A stretch of DNA of 33,380 bases from Candidatus Thorarchaeota archaeon (lineage in GTDB: Archaea > Asgardarchaeota > Thorarchaeia > Thorarchaeales > Thorarchaeaceae): the NCBI GenBank assembly GCA_004524595.1, contig SDOA01000040.1:1-33380 (forward strand). Reading direction: 5' to 3'. The notes beneath the pieces are model-generated. The model was not told where the DNA came from. It saw only the letters and a program-made list of their open reading frames with translations, and ran no database searches. The first letter of the stretch is position 1, and the number at the start of each line of letters is the position of its first letter. The translations under genes and the position numbers were made by a program. Shown in pieces: positions 1 to 8,637 of the stretch.

Positions 1-156
1 CTTCAAGTCTACAAGTTCATCACCATAGAACTCTTCGGAAATTTTGAACTGAATCTTCCCATCTTGTAGAGTCTTGCCTAGAAGAGGCTTGTCGCACATG
101 GCAACAACATAGTGTTCGTGGGTCTCGCTGACTCGCAGGTATACTTTGGACATCAT
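1..156 (-). CDS. DUF424 family protein, N-terminal part (truncated by window edge)
   Basis: The frame is open from the ATG at 156 to base 1, giving 52 residues, and continues beyond the window. An SD-like AGGAGC precedes the tandem ATG ATG; the second ATG at 153 is also possible. The visible part reads YLRVSETHEHYVVAMCDKPL followed by GKTLQDGKIQFKISEEFYG. This matches the pattern I know for archaeal DUF424: an N-terminal strand, then a conserved C-D-x-x-L-L-G-K-T motif, then a S-E-E-F-Y-G motif. The function of the family is not established. In several archaea it lies near aIF2-beta, and here it is two genes downstream of aIF2-beta on the same strand, which supports the call. Confidence 0.75.
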   Translation of the reverse strand, partial: MMSKVYLRVSETHEHYVVAMCDKPLLGKTLQDGKIQFKISEEFYGDELVDLK

Positions 157-277
157 AGACTGCTCCTAACTTATGCTACAATAAGTCAAGTTCAATATTA
201 ACTCGAGATCTATCCTTATGAAGTTCCCTGTTAGGTCAGAGACCTCATTATTGTAAATCTTTGAAGGAGGCTAAGAA

Positions 278-379
278 TTGAGTGGTAATATTGAGTTTTG
301 TTGGATTTTACTGTTTTTCGTAGAGTACATGTCGATAACCAGATTAAAGCGAGGTTTCGATGGTGTAATGTTTTATTAG
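278..379 (+). CDS. possible 33-residue hydrophobic micropeptide
   Basis: A TTG at 278 lies 7 bases after a near-perfect SD, AAGGAGG (264-270). It opens a 33-codon frame ending in TAG at 377-379. The peptide starts MSGNIEFCWILLFFVEYMS, a short hydrophobic stretch, followed by a basic segment RLKR, so it could be a single-pass membrane peptide. It overlaps the 3' end of the convergent unknown gene. The only real support is the SD and its spacing. TTG starts behind good SDs are clearly used elsewhere in this window, but a chance ORF is quite possible. Confidence 0.22.
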   Translation: MSGNIEFCWILLFFVEYMSITRLKRGFDGVMFY

Positions 380-907
380 AGTTTCACAGGCTTTTCGAAA
401 TCGTTCAGGCATATCTGAATCCTCAAGCCATGATGGGATTAGTTTTATACGTGCCTTAATCCAATCAACTTCGTTATGCTCTAGAGCCATCCTTAGTTCA
501 AGAGCTGTGGCTGCAAGATGGGCTTCAATGACATCTTCATACTGCTCCCAAACAAGATTTCTTGATATTTTATGCCCTTTGATTTTTAGATGTTTTAATT
601 CTACGATTTCATGTAGTAGAAGCCATCGATTTGAAAGAACATCTTTTAATGTAGTTCTATCACCAGAAGGTGTTTCACCTGCGAAGTATTCTTTCAGCTC
701 TTCAGGAAGGACATCGTTCTCATCAATTCCAGCCTTCAGTAATAATTCTCGGTAAAGCTGAAAGACATCTATTATCTCTTTAATATTGATATCATCTATC
801 ATTTCACTCCTTTCCCTCAACCATTTTTTTTTTGTAATATTAAATAATTCATTCACAGACAGAGGTCTGCGCGGTCTCTTTATCTCGATTGATACATTAC
901 CAGACAA
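344..907 (-). CDS. hypothetical protein, mostly helical, 187 aa
   Basis: I do not recognise this protein. It begins at a TTG (907) and ends in TAA. Later in-frame starts exist, for example the Met in EMIDDIN at about residue 36, so the N-terminus is uncertain. It is charged and apparently helix-rich, with no signal peptide or membrane segment. A helix near the middle reads LLHEIVELKHLKIKGHK and is followed by an EQYEDVIEAHLAATALE helix. The HEIVE string recalls HExxE-type helices, but I see no further metal-site context and do not infer an enzyme. It lies between aIF2-beta and DUF424 on the same strand, so it may belong to a translation-linked run of genes. Confidence 0.6.
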   Translation of the reverse strand: MSGNVSIEIKRPRRPLSVNELFNITKKKWLRERSEMIDDINIKEIIDVFQLYRELLLKAGIDENDVLPEELKEYFAGETPSGDRTTLKDVLSNRWLLLHEIVELKHLKIKGHKISRNLVWEQYEDVIEAHLAATALELRMALEHNEVDWIKARIKLIPSWLEDSDMPERFRKACETLIKHYTIETSL

Positions 908-1023
908 TTATCCTGATAGTTGGTTGATGACTGTTGATAGGAGCTGTCATTCAAAGGCTGATGCCCAACCAGGTATTTTCAAACTACCCCCAAAAGAGTA
1001 ATCAGATTATAATGGCTGATTGT

Positions 1024-1437
1024 TTATACAGGTCTGATTGATGTACGTGCTCCACAAGCAGAGCAGGTCAAGTAGTATGCGCCTCCTAGTTTGACAATCT
1101 CAGTATCTGGTCGTGTACAGACAGGGCATATCACATAGGAATCGATGTATCGAATGAGAATTTCGTTGACGAACTCCTCGGTGAACTTACCATTGAAGAT
1201 GGCATTGCTTCCCTCAACAATTCCAGCCGTACCTAGTTGACCTGAAACAAATTTTAGAACTTCTCTACCTGAGCGATTCAGGACATCTATGATCTCCTGA
1301 AAATTCTGCCAGAGACTTCTGTTACCCTGGACTATCAGTTGTACTTCAGGCACTTTGAACCTCTCACCTGATCTCTTGAATGCGTCTTCTGGCACTTGTG
1401 AACGTGCACGGTCAAGAAGGCTATCATAATCGTCCAT
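1024..1437 (-). CDS. eif2b: translation initiation factor 2 subunit beta (aIF2-beta)
   Basis: This is the beta subunit of the heterotrimeric aIF2, which carries initiator Met-tRNA to the small ribosomal subunit. At 137 residues it has the normal archaeal length. The central alpha-beta domain includes the family hallmark GNRSLWQNFQEIIDVLNR (about residues 38-56), then KFVSGQLGTAG and NGKFTEEFVNEILIRYI. The C-terminal zinc ribbon has CPVC (about 108-111) and CSAC (about 128-131), so all four cysteines are present. The ATG at 1437 has an AGGAG upstream at a somewhat long spacing of about 11 bases. It lies 63 bases downstream of the RPA32-like gene on the same strand. Confidence 0.95.
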   Translation of the reverse strand: MDDYDSLLDRARSQVPEDAFKRSGERFKVPEVQLIVQGNRSLWQNFQEIIDVLNRSGREVLKFVSGQLGTAGIVEGSNAIFNGKFTEEFVNEILIRYIDSYVICPVCTRPDTEIVKLGGAYYLTCSACGARTSIRPV

Positions 1438-1500
1438 ACTATGAATTTCTCCTGAATACTATTGAAGGTATTGTTTCGACAGACATTAAGTAATCGGATG

Positions 1501-2184
1501 TCAATCTGCAGGAAGATAGCGTGAGGGGTCCACTTCTTTGATCAGTCCGTCCGCAATGAGATTGAAGACCTTCGTCTGAATACTTAGCGAGTCTTCATCC
1601 TTAGCTTCAAAGAAGGAAACAATATCTTTCATATGCACACCTTGCGGATTTGCATGCAATTCGATGTAGCTGAGTATCTGTTTTGTGATGCCTGTGACAG
1701 ACACTTTCTTTGATGTGGATGTGGTAAGGAGTTGTTGACCATCTTCTACAATCTCAGGTGTGGTCACACCACTACGAGTCAGAATCGCTTGATATCGTTC
1801 TAGTAGATGGAGTCCCATATAGTTTGGGTCAGTGATCTCCTTTACGATTTCAGGGACAATATAGGTTTCGTCCTCATACTTGCGAACTTTCCCAATTACT
1901 AGAGCAAGTATGTTTTCTTTTACCTCATCTAGTAAGGCTGCGTCTTCCTCACCCCAGACCTTGACTCTGATGGTATCGGTACCATCATCGAGAGTTATGC
2001 TGACAAATCGCTTTCCTTCTGAACTGGCATCCTTGTTGAATTTATTGACAACAAAACCAACTAATACAACTCGACGTAGTTCTACACCAAATGGTGAGAT
2101 GACATGAGGACCATTCTCTTCACCATAGTTTCCATTAATTATGTCAGAGATTGAAGCTCTGACTGCAGTCATTCTCTCTCGCAT
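1501..2184 (-). CDS. RPA32-like single-stranded DNA-binding protein (OB fold plus winged helix)
   Basis: This 227-residue protein has an N-terminal OB fold and a C-terminal winged helix, the layout of the RPA32/RPA2 subunit of replication protein A. The OB part spans roughly residues 30-125, with strands such as VVLVGFVVNKF, RFVSITLDDGTDTIRVKVWG and ILALVIGKVRKYEDETYIVPEIV. A linker follows, and then a winged helix from about residue 165 (QILSYIELHANPQGVHMKDIV ... IQTKVFNLIADGLIKEV). There is no zinc finger. GAGGTGA lies 8 bases upstream of the ATG at 2184. Its position directly downstream of FEN1 fits a role in replication and repair. A more general OB-fold protein is the alternative. Confidence 0.85.
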   Translation of the reverse strand: MRERMTAVRASISDIINGNYGEENGPHVISPFGVELRRVVLVGFVVNKFNKDASSEGKRFVSITLDDGTDTIRVKVWGEEDAALLDEVKENILALVIGKVRKYEDETYIVPEIVKEITDPNYMGLHLLERYQAILTRSGVTTPEIVEDGQQLLTTSTSKKVSVTGITKQILSYIELHANPQGVHMKDIVSFFEAKDEDSLSIQTKVFNLIADGLIKEVDPSRYLPAD

Positions 2185-2291
2185 CTAGGGTTCACCTCTT
2201 CTCTGCTAATAGATAGGATACTTGCTATTTATGAGTCACGCAAGTAATCTCTGCAATCAACAGTATTTATGGCTGTTTTCCTATAGATGTG

Positions 2292-3326
2292 TTAGAAGAA
2301 ATCAGATAGTGAACTCTGATGTGTGGACCCTCGATTTGTTTCTAATGCACCAACAAGGCGCTCAAGGGACTTCTCAACTCTACTTCTATTGAAATCGTGC
2401 TCGTCACAGAGGATTTTATAGATCTTCTCAGGGTGTGGGTTCTCCCATTGAAGGACAGGAATCTTGAGTTGTGGTGGATTTAGAAAAATCTCCCGAATTT
2501 TATTATATGGAAAATCAAATTTTTCCCCTTTTTCAGACTCTATTCCCTCAATTGATCCATGTTTCTTGATGAGCTTCAACGCAGTCTTAGGACCAATTCC
2601 TTGTACACTATCATTATAGTCTGTTCCAACAAGGATTGCAATATCCACAAGTTGCTCCCGAGAAATCCCCAACAATCTAAGATTCACGTCTAAGAGAATA
2701 AGTTCAGGATCAATACTTTTGTAGGTCTTCGAGCGTGCGACTCTTCTCCTGCCAGAAATTGATAGATTACGAATCATGCGCGGGCAGTTGTAAAGAAGTG
2801 AATCATTATCTTGACTTGCACTTGCCCATACAATCTCCTCACGTGCCATTTGGGCGGCTAATGCTTCACCCTCAGACGGTGCTTGAATGACTGGGATTCC
2901 AAGAGCCAAAAGTAATTCTTTGGTCTCGTCAATCATTGGACCTGTGAGTTTTGAACTTGCCTGAGCCGCTTTGCGAGCGTCTTCGATCCTCCCCTCTTCT
3001 TTTGCCTTCTGCCATTCTTTATATGCAGTATCACGAATTTCTCTACGCCGTTCTATTTCTTCACCTTTTAGCTCTGGAGATTCACCATCAAACACATAGA
3101 CCGGGCGAATCCCATTTTCGAGGAGATTTACATTTCTGTAAAACATACCACTAAGGTGACTTGTGACTCGACCATGTCTATCAGAGAGAGGAGTACCATC
3201 TGGTTGACGGATTGTTGCCAGAAAGGAATAGATCGTATTGAAAGCATCAATAGCAATATCCTTTCCTGACAGATCACTCAATGTGAGTGTTTCTGCTTCG
3301 ATTATATCTGAAAGCTTTGTACCCAT
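2292..3326 (-). CDS. fen: flap endonuclease 1 (FEN1), with C-terminal PIP box
   Basis: This structure-specific nuclease removes 5' flaps during Okazaki-fragment maturation and repair. I start it at the ATG at 3326 (MGTKLSDI), not the GTG at 3335, because GGAG touches the GTG but is well spaced for the ATG and FEN1 proteins normally begin MG. The N-nuclease domain carries DAFNTIYSFL and VYVFDGESPELK. The I-nuclease domain has APSEGEALAAQMA, ASASQDNDSLL and GTDYNDSVQGIGPKTALKLI (the helix-hairpin-helix). These supply the expected acidic metal ligands. The C-terminus QSSLSDFF is a canonical PCNA-interacting PIP box (QxxLxxFF). The length of 344 residues is normal. Confidence 0.97.
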   Translation of the reverse strand: MGTKLSDIIEAETLTLSDLSGKDIAIDAFNTIYSFLATIRQPDGTPLSDRHGRVTSHLSGMFYRNVNLLENGIRPVYVFDGESPELKGEEIERRREIRDTAYKEWQKAKEEGRIEDARKAAQASSKLTGPMIDETKELLLALGIPVIQAPSEGEALAAQMAREEIVWASASQDNDSLLYNCPRMIRNLSISGRRRVARSKTYKSIDPELILLDVNLRLLGISREQLVDIAILVGTDYNDSVQGIGPKTALKLIKKHGSIEGIESEKGEKFDFPYNKIREIFLNPPQLKIPVLQWENPHPEKIYKILCDEHDFNRSRVEKSLERLVGALETNRGSTHQSSLSDFF

Positions 3327-3405
3327 TGAATCCACTCCAAAGGATTCAATCTAATGATGATATAACTGCATTTTATCCTTTCCAGCAGCCTTACACTTCG
3401 ACAGA

Positions 3406-3413
3406 TTTATAAC
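3406..3413 (+). promoter_or_regulatory. candidate TATA box for the zinc-ribbon/aEF-1-beta operon
   Basis: TTTATAAC lies in the gap between the divergent FEN1 and zinc-ribbon genes, about 70 bases before the ATG at 3481. Transcription starting about 25 bases downstream would leave a leader of about 45 bases containing the SD GAGGT (3472-3476). This is an assignment by pattern and position only. Confidence 0.4.
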
Positions 3414-3480
3414 ATTTAGCCAAATCGAGGCCCAAATTGGTACAAACTGTACTGATTACAACCTTTCTGATGAGGTTTTA

Positions 3481-3654
3481 ATGATAATGAAAACTACTAG
3501 GTGTACATCCTGTCATGCCTCTATTTCACCACACGAGGATAATGTAAAATTCCAATGTCCTGCTTGCGGTGAGTTTACAATATGGCGTTGTGAATCATGT
3601 AGACGTTTCTCTAACAGATACACCTGTCCCAACTGTGGTTTTGAGGGGCCATAG
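3481..3654 (+). CDS. small archaeal zinc-ribbon protein with four CxxC motifs
   Basis: This 57-codon gene has four CxxC knuckles in order: CTSC, CPAC, CESC and CPNC. That makes two treble-clef or zinc-ribbon units in a protein of 55-57 residues, as in the archaeal Zn-ribbon RNA-binding family (COG2888-like, resembling the haloarchaeal HVO_2753 proteins). These are thought to bind zinc and possibly RNA. GAGGT precedes the start, and either the ATG at 3481 or the ATG at 3487 may be used. The gene ends 23 bases before aEF-1-beta. This pairing is common in archaea and points to a translation-associated role. Stop TAG at 3652-3654. Confidence 0.88.
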   Translation: MIMKTTRCTSCHASISPHEDNVKFQCPACGEFTIWRCESCRRFSNRYTCPNCGFEGP

Positions 3655-3677
3655 ATCCAAGTCGGAGATGAAATATG

Positions 3678-3944
3678 ATGGCTCGAGTTGTAATGACTAT
3701 CAAAATCATGCCTGATGGTGTTGAGATTGACTTGGATACCCTCATTGAGCAAATCAAGAATGCGATTCCTGAAGGAACTGATGTAGGAGCAGTAGAGACT
3801 CAACCAGTAGCTTTTGGTCTCAAGGCAATCAGGATGAATCTTGCAAGAGATGAATCTATGGGCGGCACAGATGACATTGAAAATGCAATTAGCGCCATTG
3901 AGGGTGTATCACAAGTAGAGGTTGAAAGAGTTTCACGAATGTAG
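3678..3944 (+). CDS. ef1b: translation elongation factor 1-beta (aEF-1-beta)
   Basis: This is the archaeal guanine nucleotide exchange factor for EF-1-alpha. The 88-residue protein begins MARVVMTIKIMPDGVEIDLD and contains the typical VETQPVAFGLKAIRMN segment and a C-terminal half ending VEGVSQVEVERVSRM-like (here IEGVSQVEVERVSRM). Length and the ferredoxin-like pattern match the family. I prefer the ATG at 3678 to the one directly before it at 3675; GGAGATG lies upstream. It is cotranscribed with the zinc-ribbon gene, 23 bases away. Confidence 0.95.
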   Translation: MARVVMTIKIMPDGVEIDLDTLIEQIKNAIPEGTDVGAVETQPVAFGLKAIRMNLARDESMGGTDDIENAISAIEGVSQVEVERVSRM

Positions 3945-4142
3945 TGTGTAAATCTTCATAATTCCTATATTCAATGTTTCAACAGAGGAGTCATCTCTCA
4001 ACAAGCAAATCTAAGTGGTTTTGCGTATTGGGTTATATTGGTTAGTAAGGAAAAATTGAATAGCGCATAAAAAAGGGAGTATATTGATTCAAGGCTCCTG
4101 TCAGGTTTCTGAAATAATGCAGTCTTGGAGGAAGTTTCTAGA

Positions 4143-6350
4143 GTGGTCGAAATTGTACTAAAGGTCGCAGAGGCCGAACACAGAGACATTGGTAGGTTCA
4201 TAGTGAGAATTGATGCTATGTCCATGGAAAAACTCGGGGTCAGAACTGGAGATATAATTCAGATTAAGGGCAAGAGAGTCACTGCTGCAATTGCGTGGCC
4301 AGCATATCAAGGTGACAAAGGCCATGAAATAATTCGGATGGACGGAAGAATCAGAAGAAATGCCGGAGTCAGTCTGAGTGAAAAAGTAGCGGTTTCACGA
4401 GCCAATGAAGAACCAGCCAAGAGTGTGACTCTAGCACCGACATCAGTGCCAATTCGACCAGAACCTAGATTTGAAGAATTTGTAAAACGAAAGCTACTGA
4501 ACTGCCCAGTGACAGCACAAGATACTGTTTTCATTCCAATTCTTGGAAGAGCAATCCCATTCAAAGTGACTTCAATCAAACCAGCTGGGACGGTAGTTGT
4601 ACAACATTCTACAATACTTGCCATTGCAGAAAAACCGACTGGAGATGTGGTTGGAACAGCTCAGGTCACATATGAGGAGATTGGCGGTCTCTCTGATGCA
4701 ATCCAAAGAATCAGAGAAATGGTTGAGCTTCCAATGAAGCACCCTGAGATTTTCAAAAGACTTGGTATAGATCCTCCAAGGGGACTTATTCTTCATGGAC
4801 CTCCTGGTACTGGCAAGACCCTCCTCGCAAAAGCTGTAGCTGGTGAATCAGAGGCTAACTTTGTCCATATAAATGGACCAGAGATTATGTCTAAGTTCTA
4901 TGGTGAGTCAGAGCAAAAGCTCAGGAAAATCTTCGAAGAGGCTGAAGAGAACGCACCTAGTATCATCTTTATTGATGAATTAGATGCAATTGCACCCAAG
5001 AGAGAGGATGTACAGGGTGAAGTAGAGAGAAGGGTCGTTGCACAGCTATTAGCAACAATGGATGGTCTAAAATCACGTGGGCAGGTTGTGGTAATTGGTG
5101 CTACGAATCGGGTCAATGCCCTAGATCCTGCTTTAAGAAGACCAGGGAGATTTGATAGAGAGATAGAGATTGGAGTACCAGATGAAATAGGTAGACTAGA
5201 AGTACTGCACATCCACTCACGTGGAATGCCACTCACTGCTGAAGGAGATGGAAAAGTTGACCTACAGCAATTAGCAAAGAAGACCCACGGATTTGTGGGT
5301 GCAGACCTTCAAGCCCTTTGTAGAGAGGCTGCTATGAAGGCATTAAGGAGATATCTACCTCAGATGAATTTGGAAGATGATGAGATACCTCAGGATGTAC
5401 TTGATGAACTTGAGGTTCATAATGGCGACTTTGTAGAAGCAATGAGGGAGATTCAACCAACTGCGGTAAGGGAGGTCTTTATCGAAATTCCAAATGTTAA
5501 TTGGAGCGACATTGGGGGACTTGAAGGTGTTAAACAGACCCTTATTGAAGTTGTAGAGTGGCCGCTCAAGAGACCAGAATCCTTCAAACGTCTTGGAATT
5601 TCTCCACCAAAAGGAGTTTTAATATATGGACCTCCTGGATGTGGCAAGACCTTGCTAGCCAGAGCTGTTGCAACAGAGAGCGAAGCGAATTTTATTAGTG
5701 TGAAAGGTCCAGAACTAATCTCTAAGTGGGTTGGAGAGAGCGAGAAAGCAATTCGAGAGATCTTCCGAAAAGCACGGACTGCAGCACCAGCAATAATATT
5801 CTTTGATGAGGTAGATGCAATCGCTCCTGCTAGAGGGGGTGGTTCTGGAGATTTCCATCACTCTGAGCGTGTCATAAGCCAACTACTTACAGAAATGGAT
5901 GGATTGGAGTCCATGAAAGATGTAGTCGTGATTGCCGCAACAAATCGTCCTGAATTAATTGACAAAGCACTTCTCCGTACAGGTCGATTTGATAGGTTCG
6001 TAAATGTTGATGCTCCCGATGCAGAGAGTAGAAAGGCTATCTTTAATATTTATACAGCAAACATGCCTTTAGATGATGATGTGGATATCGCGAAACTCGT
6101 AGATGCCACTGAATACTATGTTGGTGGAGACATCGAGGCAATCTGTAGAGAGGCAGGGATGCGGGTTTTACGGGAAGCCTATGAGAACAACACCGAAATT
6201 GAAAAAGTATCAGTAAGGCATTTTGAAGCCGCTCTGAAAGATGTTCATGCTTCAACTACAAAAGAGATGCTCGAACGATTCAGAAAACTAGACCAATATC
6301 TACGGAGAACTACTGAGATTGATCAAGCTGCACATGCAATGTATGGATGA
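4143..6350 (+). CDS. CDC48/VAT-type double AAA+ ATPase
   Basis: This is an unfoldase of the CDC48/p97/VAT family that can feed substrates to the proteasome. The N domain (about residues 1-185) starts [20 protein letters not shown]1 has Walker A GPPGTGKT (about 219) and Walker [13 protein letters not shown], with pore loop KFYGES. D2 has Walker A GPPGCGKT (about 496), Walker [13 protein letters not shown], pore loop KWVGES and sensor ATNRPELID. The C-terminus ends MYG, which fits the hydrophobic-Tyr-any (HbYX) motif that opens the 20S gate. I choose the GTG at 4143 because GGAGG (4127-4131) precedes it; a TTG at 4125 would overlap that SD. Length is about 735 residues. It is followed 17 bases later by a small winged-helix gene. 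Confidence 0.96.
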   Translation: MVEIVLKVAEAEHRDIGRFIVRIDAMSMEKLGVRTGDIIQIKGKRVTAAIAWPAYQGDKGHEIIRMDGRIRRNAGVSLSEKVAVSRANEEPAKSVTLAPTSVPIRPEPRFEEFVKRKLLNCPVTAQDTVFIPILGRAIPFKVTSIKPAGTVVVQHSTILAIAEKPTGDVVGTAQVTYEEIGGLSDAIQRIREMVELPMKHPEIFKRLGIDPPRGLILHGPPGTGKTLLAKAVAGESEANFVHINGPEIMSKFYGESEQKLRKIFEEAEENAPSIIFIDELDAIAPKREDVQGEVERRVVAQLLATMDGLKSRGQVVVIGATNRVNALDPALRRPGRFDREIEIGVPDEIGRLEVLHIHSRGMPLTAEGDGKVDLQQLAKKTHGFVGADLQALCREAAMKALRRYLPQMNLEDDEIPQDVLDELEVHNGDFVEAMREIQPTAVREVFIEIPNVNWSDIGGLEGVKQTLIEVVEWPLKRPESFKRLGISPPKGVLIYGPPGCGKTLLARAVATESEANFISVKGPELISKWVGESEKAIREIFRKARTAAPAIIFFDEVDAIAPARGGGSGDFHHSERVISQLLTEMDGLESMKDVVVIAATNRPELIDKALLRTGRFDRFVNVDAPDAESRKAIFNIYTANMPLDDDVDIAKLVDATEYYVGGDIEAICREAGMRVLREAYENNTEIEKVSVRHFEAALKDVHASTTKEMLERFRKLDQYLRRTTEIDQAAHAMYG

Positions 6351-6367
6351 TGTGTGGTGGTGATTGA

Positions 6368-6628
6368 ATGACACAATGGAAGGCTATACCTCTTACAAAT
6401 CTAATAGTCAACATAGTGCGAAAGCGCCATGGAGTAATATTAGATGACGAATTAATCAGAGCTCTTAAGAAAGAACTCGGAACGGAACCAAGCGAGGGAG
6501 AATTGAATTCAGCTCTTCTCCAACTTGAGATCAATGGACTAATTCATGTTGGGCAGATAACAAAGACAAAACGAAGAATTGAAGCAATTGCCGAAGGAAC
6601 AGAATTTTTGGCAGTTGATGAAGACTGA
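6368..6628 (+). CDS. small winged-helix protein, 86 aa
   Basis: This 86-residue protein has a helix-turn-helix-like pattern: LIVNIVRKRHGVILDDELIRALKKELG, then SEGELNSALLQLEINGLIHVGQI, then a wing ITKTKRRIEAI. This is the layout of compact archaeal winged-helix proteins, DNA-binding or protein-interacting. It starts at the ATG at 6368, 17 bases after the CDC48 stop, with GGTGGTGAT upstream, and is almost certainly cotranscribed with CDC48. The function is not known to me. Its place next to CDC48 may mean a partner or a regulator, but that is inference. Confidence 0.75.
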   Translation: MTQWKAIPLTNLIVNIVRKRHGVILDDELIRALKKELGTEPSEGELNSALLQLEINGLIHVGQITKTKRRIEAIAEGTEFLAVDED

Positions 6629-6654
6629 TTTGATTTGTAGTAGGTGCATATTGA

Positions 6655-7116
6655 ATGTGTGGAAAGCGAGTTTTAGCTGCTGGCAAATTCGATATTCTGC
6701 ATCTTGGACATATAGCATATCTAGAACAGGCTAGAAAACTTGCCGGAGAAGATGGAGAACTCATCGTGATTATTGCTCTCGATAAGACCATTGAGAAAGA
6801 GCGAGGAGCTCCCCCTGTCTTTCCTCAGGAACAGAGACGGAAACTGGTTGAAGCATTTGGATGTGTTAACAAAGCGATAATTGGTATTGATACTGAAGAC
6901 CACACAGAAATTGTATTGCAGATTGAACCAGATATCATCGCTCTTGGCTACGATCAATACACAGATGTAGAGAGAATGGAGAGATGTATTTCTGAAAGAG
7001 GTCTTCATACAAAAATTGTAAGACTTGAGAAGATGATAGCAGATGGTTTATGCTCTTCCACTCTCATTAGACAGCGAATTATCGATTATTACAGGGAGAA
7101 TGGTCGTCCAAAGTAA
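6655..7116 (+). CDS. ribL: RibL-type FAD synthetase (nucleotidyltransferase)
   Basis: This is a cytidylyltransferase-fold protein of 153 residues. The HxGH motif is GKFDILHLGHIAYLEQARKL (about residues 10-29). The family second motif is represented by the C-terminal SSTLIRQRI, and a conserved IIALGYDQYTD lies in between. Archaeal RibL transfers AMP from ATP to FMN to make FAD. The close paralogues (glycerol-3-phosphate cytidylyltransferase and related enzymes) share the fold, so the exact substrate is inferred from length and from GYDQ, which is typical of archaeal FAD synthetase. It starts at the ATG at 6655, 26 bases after the winged-helix gene, in the CDC48 run. Confidence 0.82.
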   Translation: MCGKRVLAAGKFDILHLGHIAYLEQARKLAGEDGELIVIIALDKTIEKERGAPPVFPQEQRRKLVEAFGCVNKAIIGIDTEDHTEIVLQIEPDIIALGYDQYTDVERMERCISERGLHTKIVRLEKMIADGLCSSTLIRQRIIDYYRENGRPK

Positions 7117-7121
7117 CAATG

Positions 7122-8528
7122 TTAGATGATGAGCTCGCCTCTTGCCTCAGCTTCCTTGATCAGTATAGATTTTCTCTCTCTACGATCAGTTTCTATCTTC
7201 CAAATTCCATATGCTGCAGCTGCAAGCGCGCCTAATAGTACAAGACCACCTATTGTACCCCAATTATATGGAAAATGAAGAATGAATTCAGGTATTGGAC
7301 CTAGAATGAAATAGGGCCAATTCACAGCTAGTCCATAAAGGTACAGAAGGCCAATTAACGCAATCTGTCTCATATATGCCATGGCATGTTTATCATTTTT
7401 GAAGAGAAGTATAATTGGTGCCAACCAATATAGATACCATGGCATAATCCATCTGAAGAGAAACAGAATAATTGGAGAAACATATAGATATAGTGGAATA
7501 AGAGAGATGAGCTTCTTTTGTATTGATTTCTCTGTGAATTCTGCTTTTGATGGGAGGAATATTCTCAGAGTTGACATTATAAAGAACGCATAGATGGCTA
7601 GTGGAAGCAAAGCAGGAATCCATACATAACTAGTAGAGGGGTTCATTAGATCAGGAGTACTGAATGCTAAACCAGGATACATCGGATTGACAATGAGTGG
7701 ACTATAGCTTGAAAGATTTAGCAAGTGCGATATTAAGGAATCAAAACTTGCACCAAAGAACACGGGTACGACTGTTATGAACATTGATGCAAAAAACCAG
7801 ATTGATGAGAGTGGACTTTGTATAAAGAGCGCGGGAAATGCAATTACCGGATAGACCTTTGTCTGGACTGCTATGCCAAGTGTAAACATTGCCTTCCCAC
7901 GCTGGTTTTCTTTCCATAGAACAAGTGCCATCAATAGAAGACAATCGACAATTGGTTCAAGTTTTCCTCCTCCTGCAGACATTGCTAGTCCATAGATGAA
8001 ATAACCTCCAAAGAAAGCTCGCGCCCAATAGGTCTTGTAGAGTTTATCACGTAATAGTATGCCTAACAAGGCGAGATTAAGATTGAACACGAGTACTAGT
8101 AGAAAGTTAAGCCAGAGTGGCTGTAAGTACCCAGTGCCTGGAAATAACCAAGTAGCTATTGCGAAGAAGATCAGACCGAAGACAGGGTATTCATACTTTA
8201 CCCCGCCCAAATAACTGGGTAGTGTATGCGTACCATCATTGAAACCCATATGTTCTAGAGCCTCTGCAAGCTCTTCATCATCCATATTATAGACACCAAA
8301 GCCATAGATCCAGAAGGCTTCGCCATACATTTCATTCCTGTTTCTGTCTCGTTGAATTACAAGTATATCAGCAATTGGGATAGCTATCATAGATATTGCA
8401 AGAGTAAGGACTAGATATTTTCTGTACTCGTAAATGCTTAGACCAATCGCAGAAAGCATAAGACAGTCAACAAATAGACGAAGATGCGCCCGGTATATTA
8501 CCTTTGCTAGTGAAAAAACCTTATTCAT
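7122..8528 (-). CDS. multi-pass membrane protein, GT-C/GT87-like glycosyltransferase
   Basis: This is a large integral membrane protein, about 468 residues from the ATG at 8528. An upstream ATG at 8600 would add 24 residues. I count roughly ten hydrophobic segments, for example LVLTLAISMIAIPIADILV, PVFGLIFFAIATWLFPGTG, PIILFLFRWIMPWYLYWLAP and TIGGLVLLGALAAAAYGIW. The luminal loop after the early segments contains KYEYPVFGL. The string AVQTKVYPVIAFPALF recalls polyprenol-phosphate-dependent GT87/DUF2029 mannosyltransferases (sequences of the form KxYPxhhhP). The C-terminus is basic and charged (KIETDRRERKS). It probably transfers a sugar from a lipid carrier to a glycan, but donor and acceptor cannot be read. 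It diverges from the acyltransferase gene. Confidence 0.6.
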   Translation of the reverse strand: MNKVFSLAKVIYRAHLRLFVDCLMLSAIGLSIYEYRKYLVLTLAISMIAIPIADILVIQRDRNRNEMYGEAFWIYGFGVYNMDDEELAEALEHMGFNDGTHTLPSYLGGVKYEYPVFGLIFFAIATWLFPGTGYLQPLWLNFLLVLVFNLNLALLGILLRDKLYKTYWARAFFGGYFIYGLAMSAGGGKLEPIVDCLLLMALVLWKENQRGKAMFTLGIAVQTKVYPVIAFPALFIQSPLSSIWFFASMFITVVPVFFGASFDSLISHLLNLSSYSPLIVNPMYPGLAFSTPDLMNPSTSYVWIPALLPLAIYAFFIMSTLRIFLPSKAEFTEKSIQKKLISLIPLYLYVSPIILFLFRWIMPWYLYWLAPIILLFKNDKHAMAYMRQIALIGLLYLYGLAVNWPYFILGPIPEFILHFPYNWGTIGGLVLLGALAAAAYGIWKIETDRRERKSILIKEAEARGELII

Positions 8529-8637
8529 GACAACTGTAATATACCACAATCTGTTCGAGTGGTTATTACACAACAGTTCGATGTATTTGAGAATCATCAT
8601 TCTTCAGATAGCCAATAAGATGAGAGTGGATTAATGC

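Noticed and set aside
3353..3470. possible box C/D guide RNA (ATGATGA ... CTGA)
   Set aside because: The boxes are about 110 bases apart, too far for an archaeal C/D sRNA, and no C'/D' pair fits between them.
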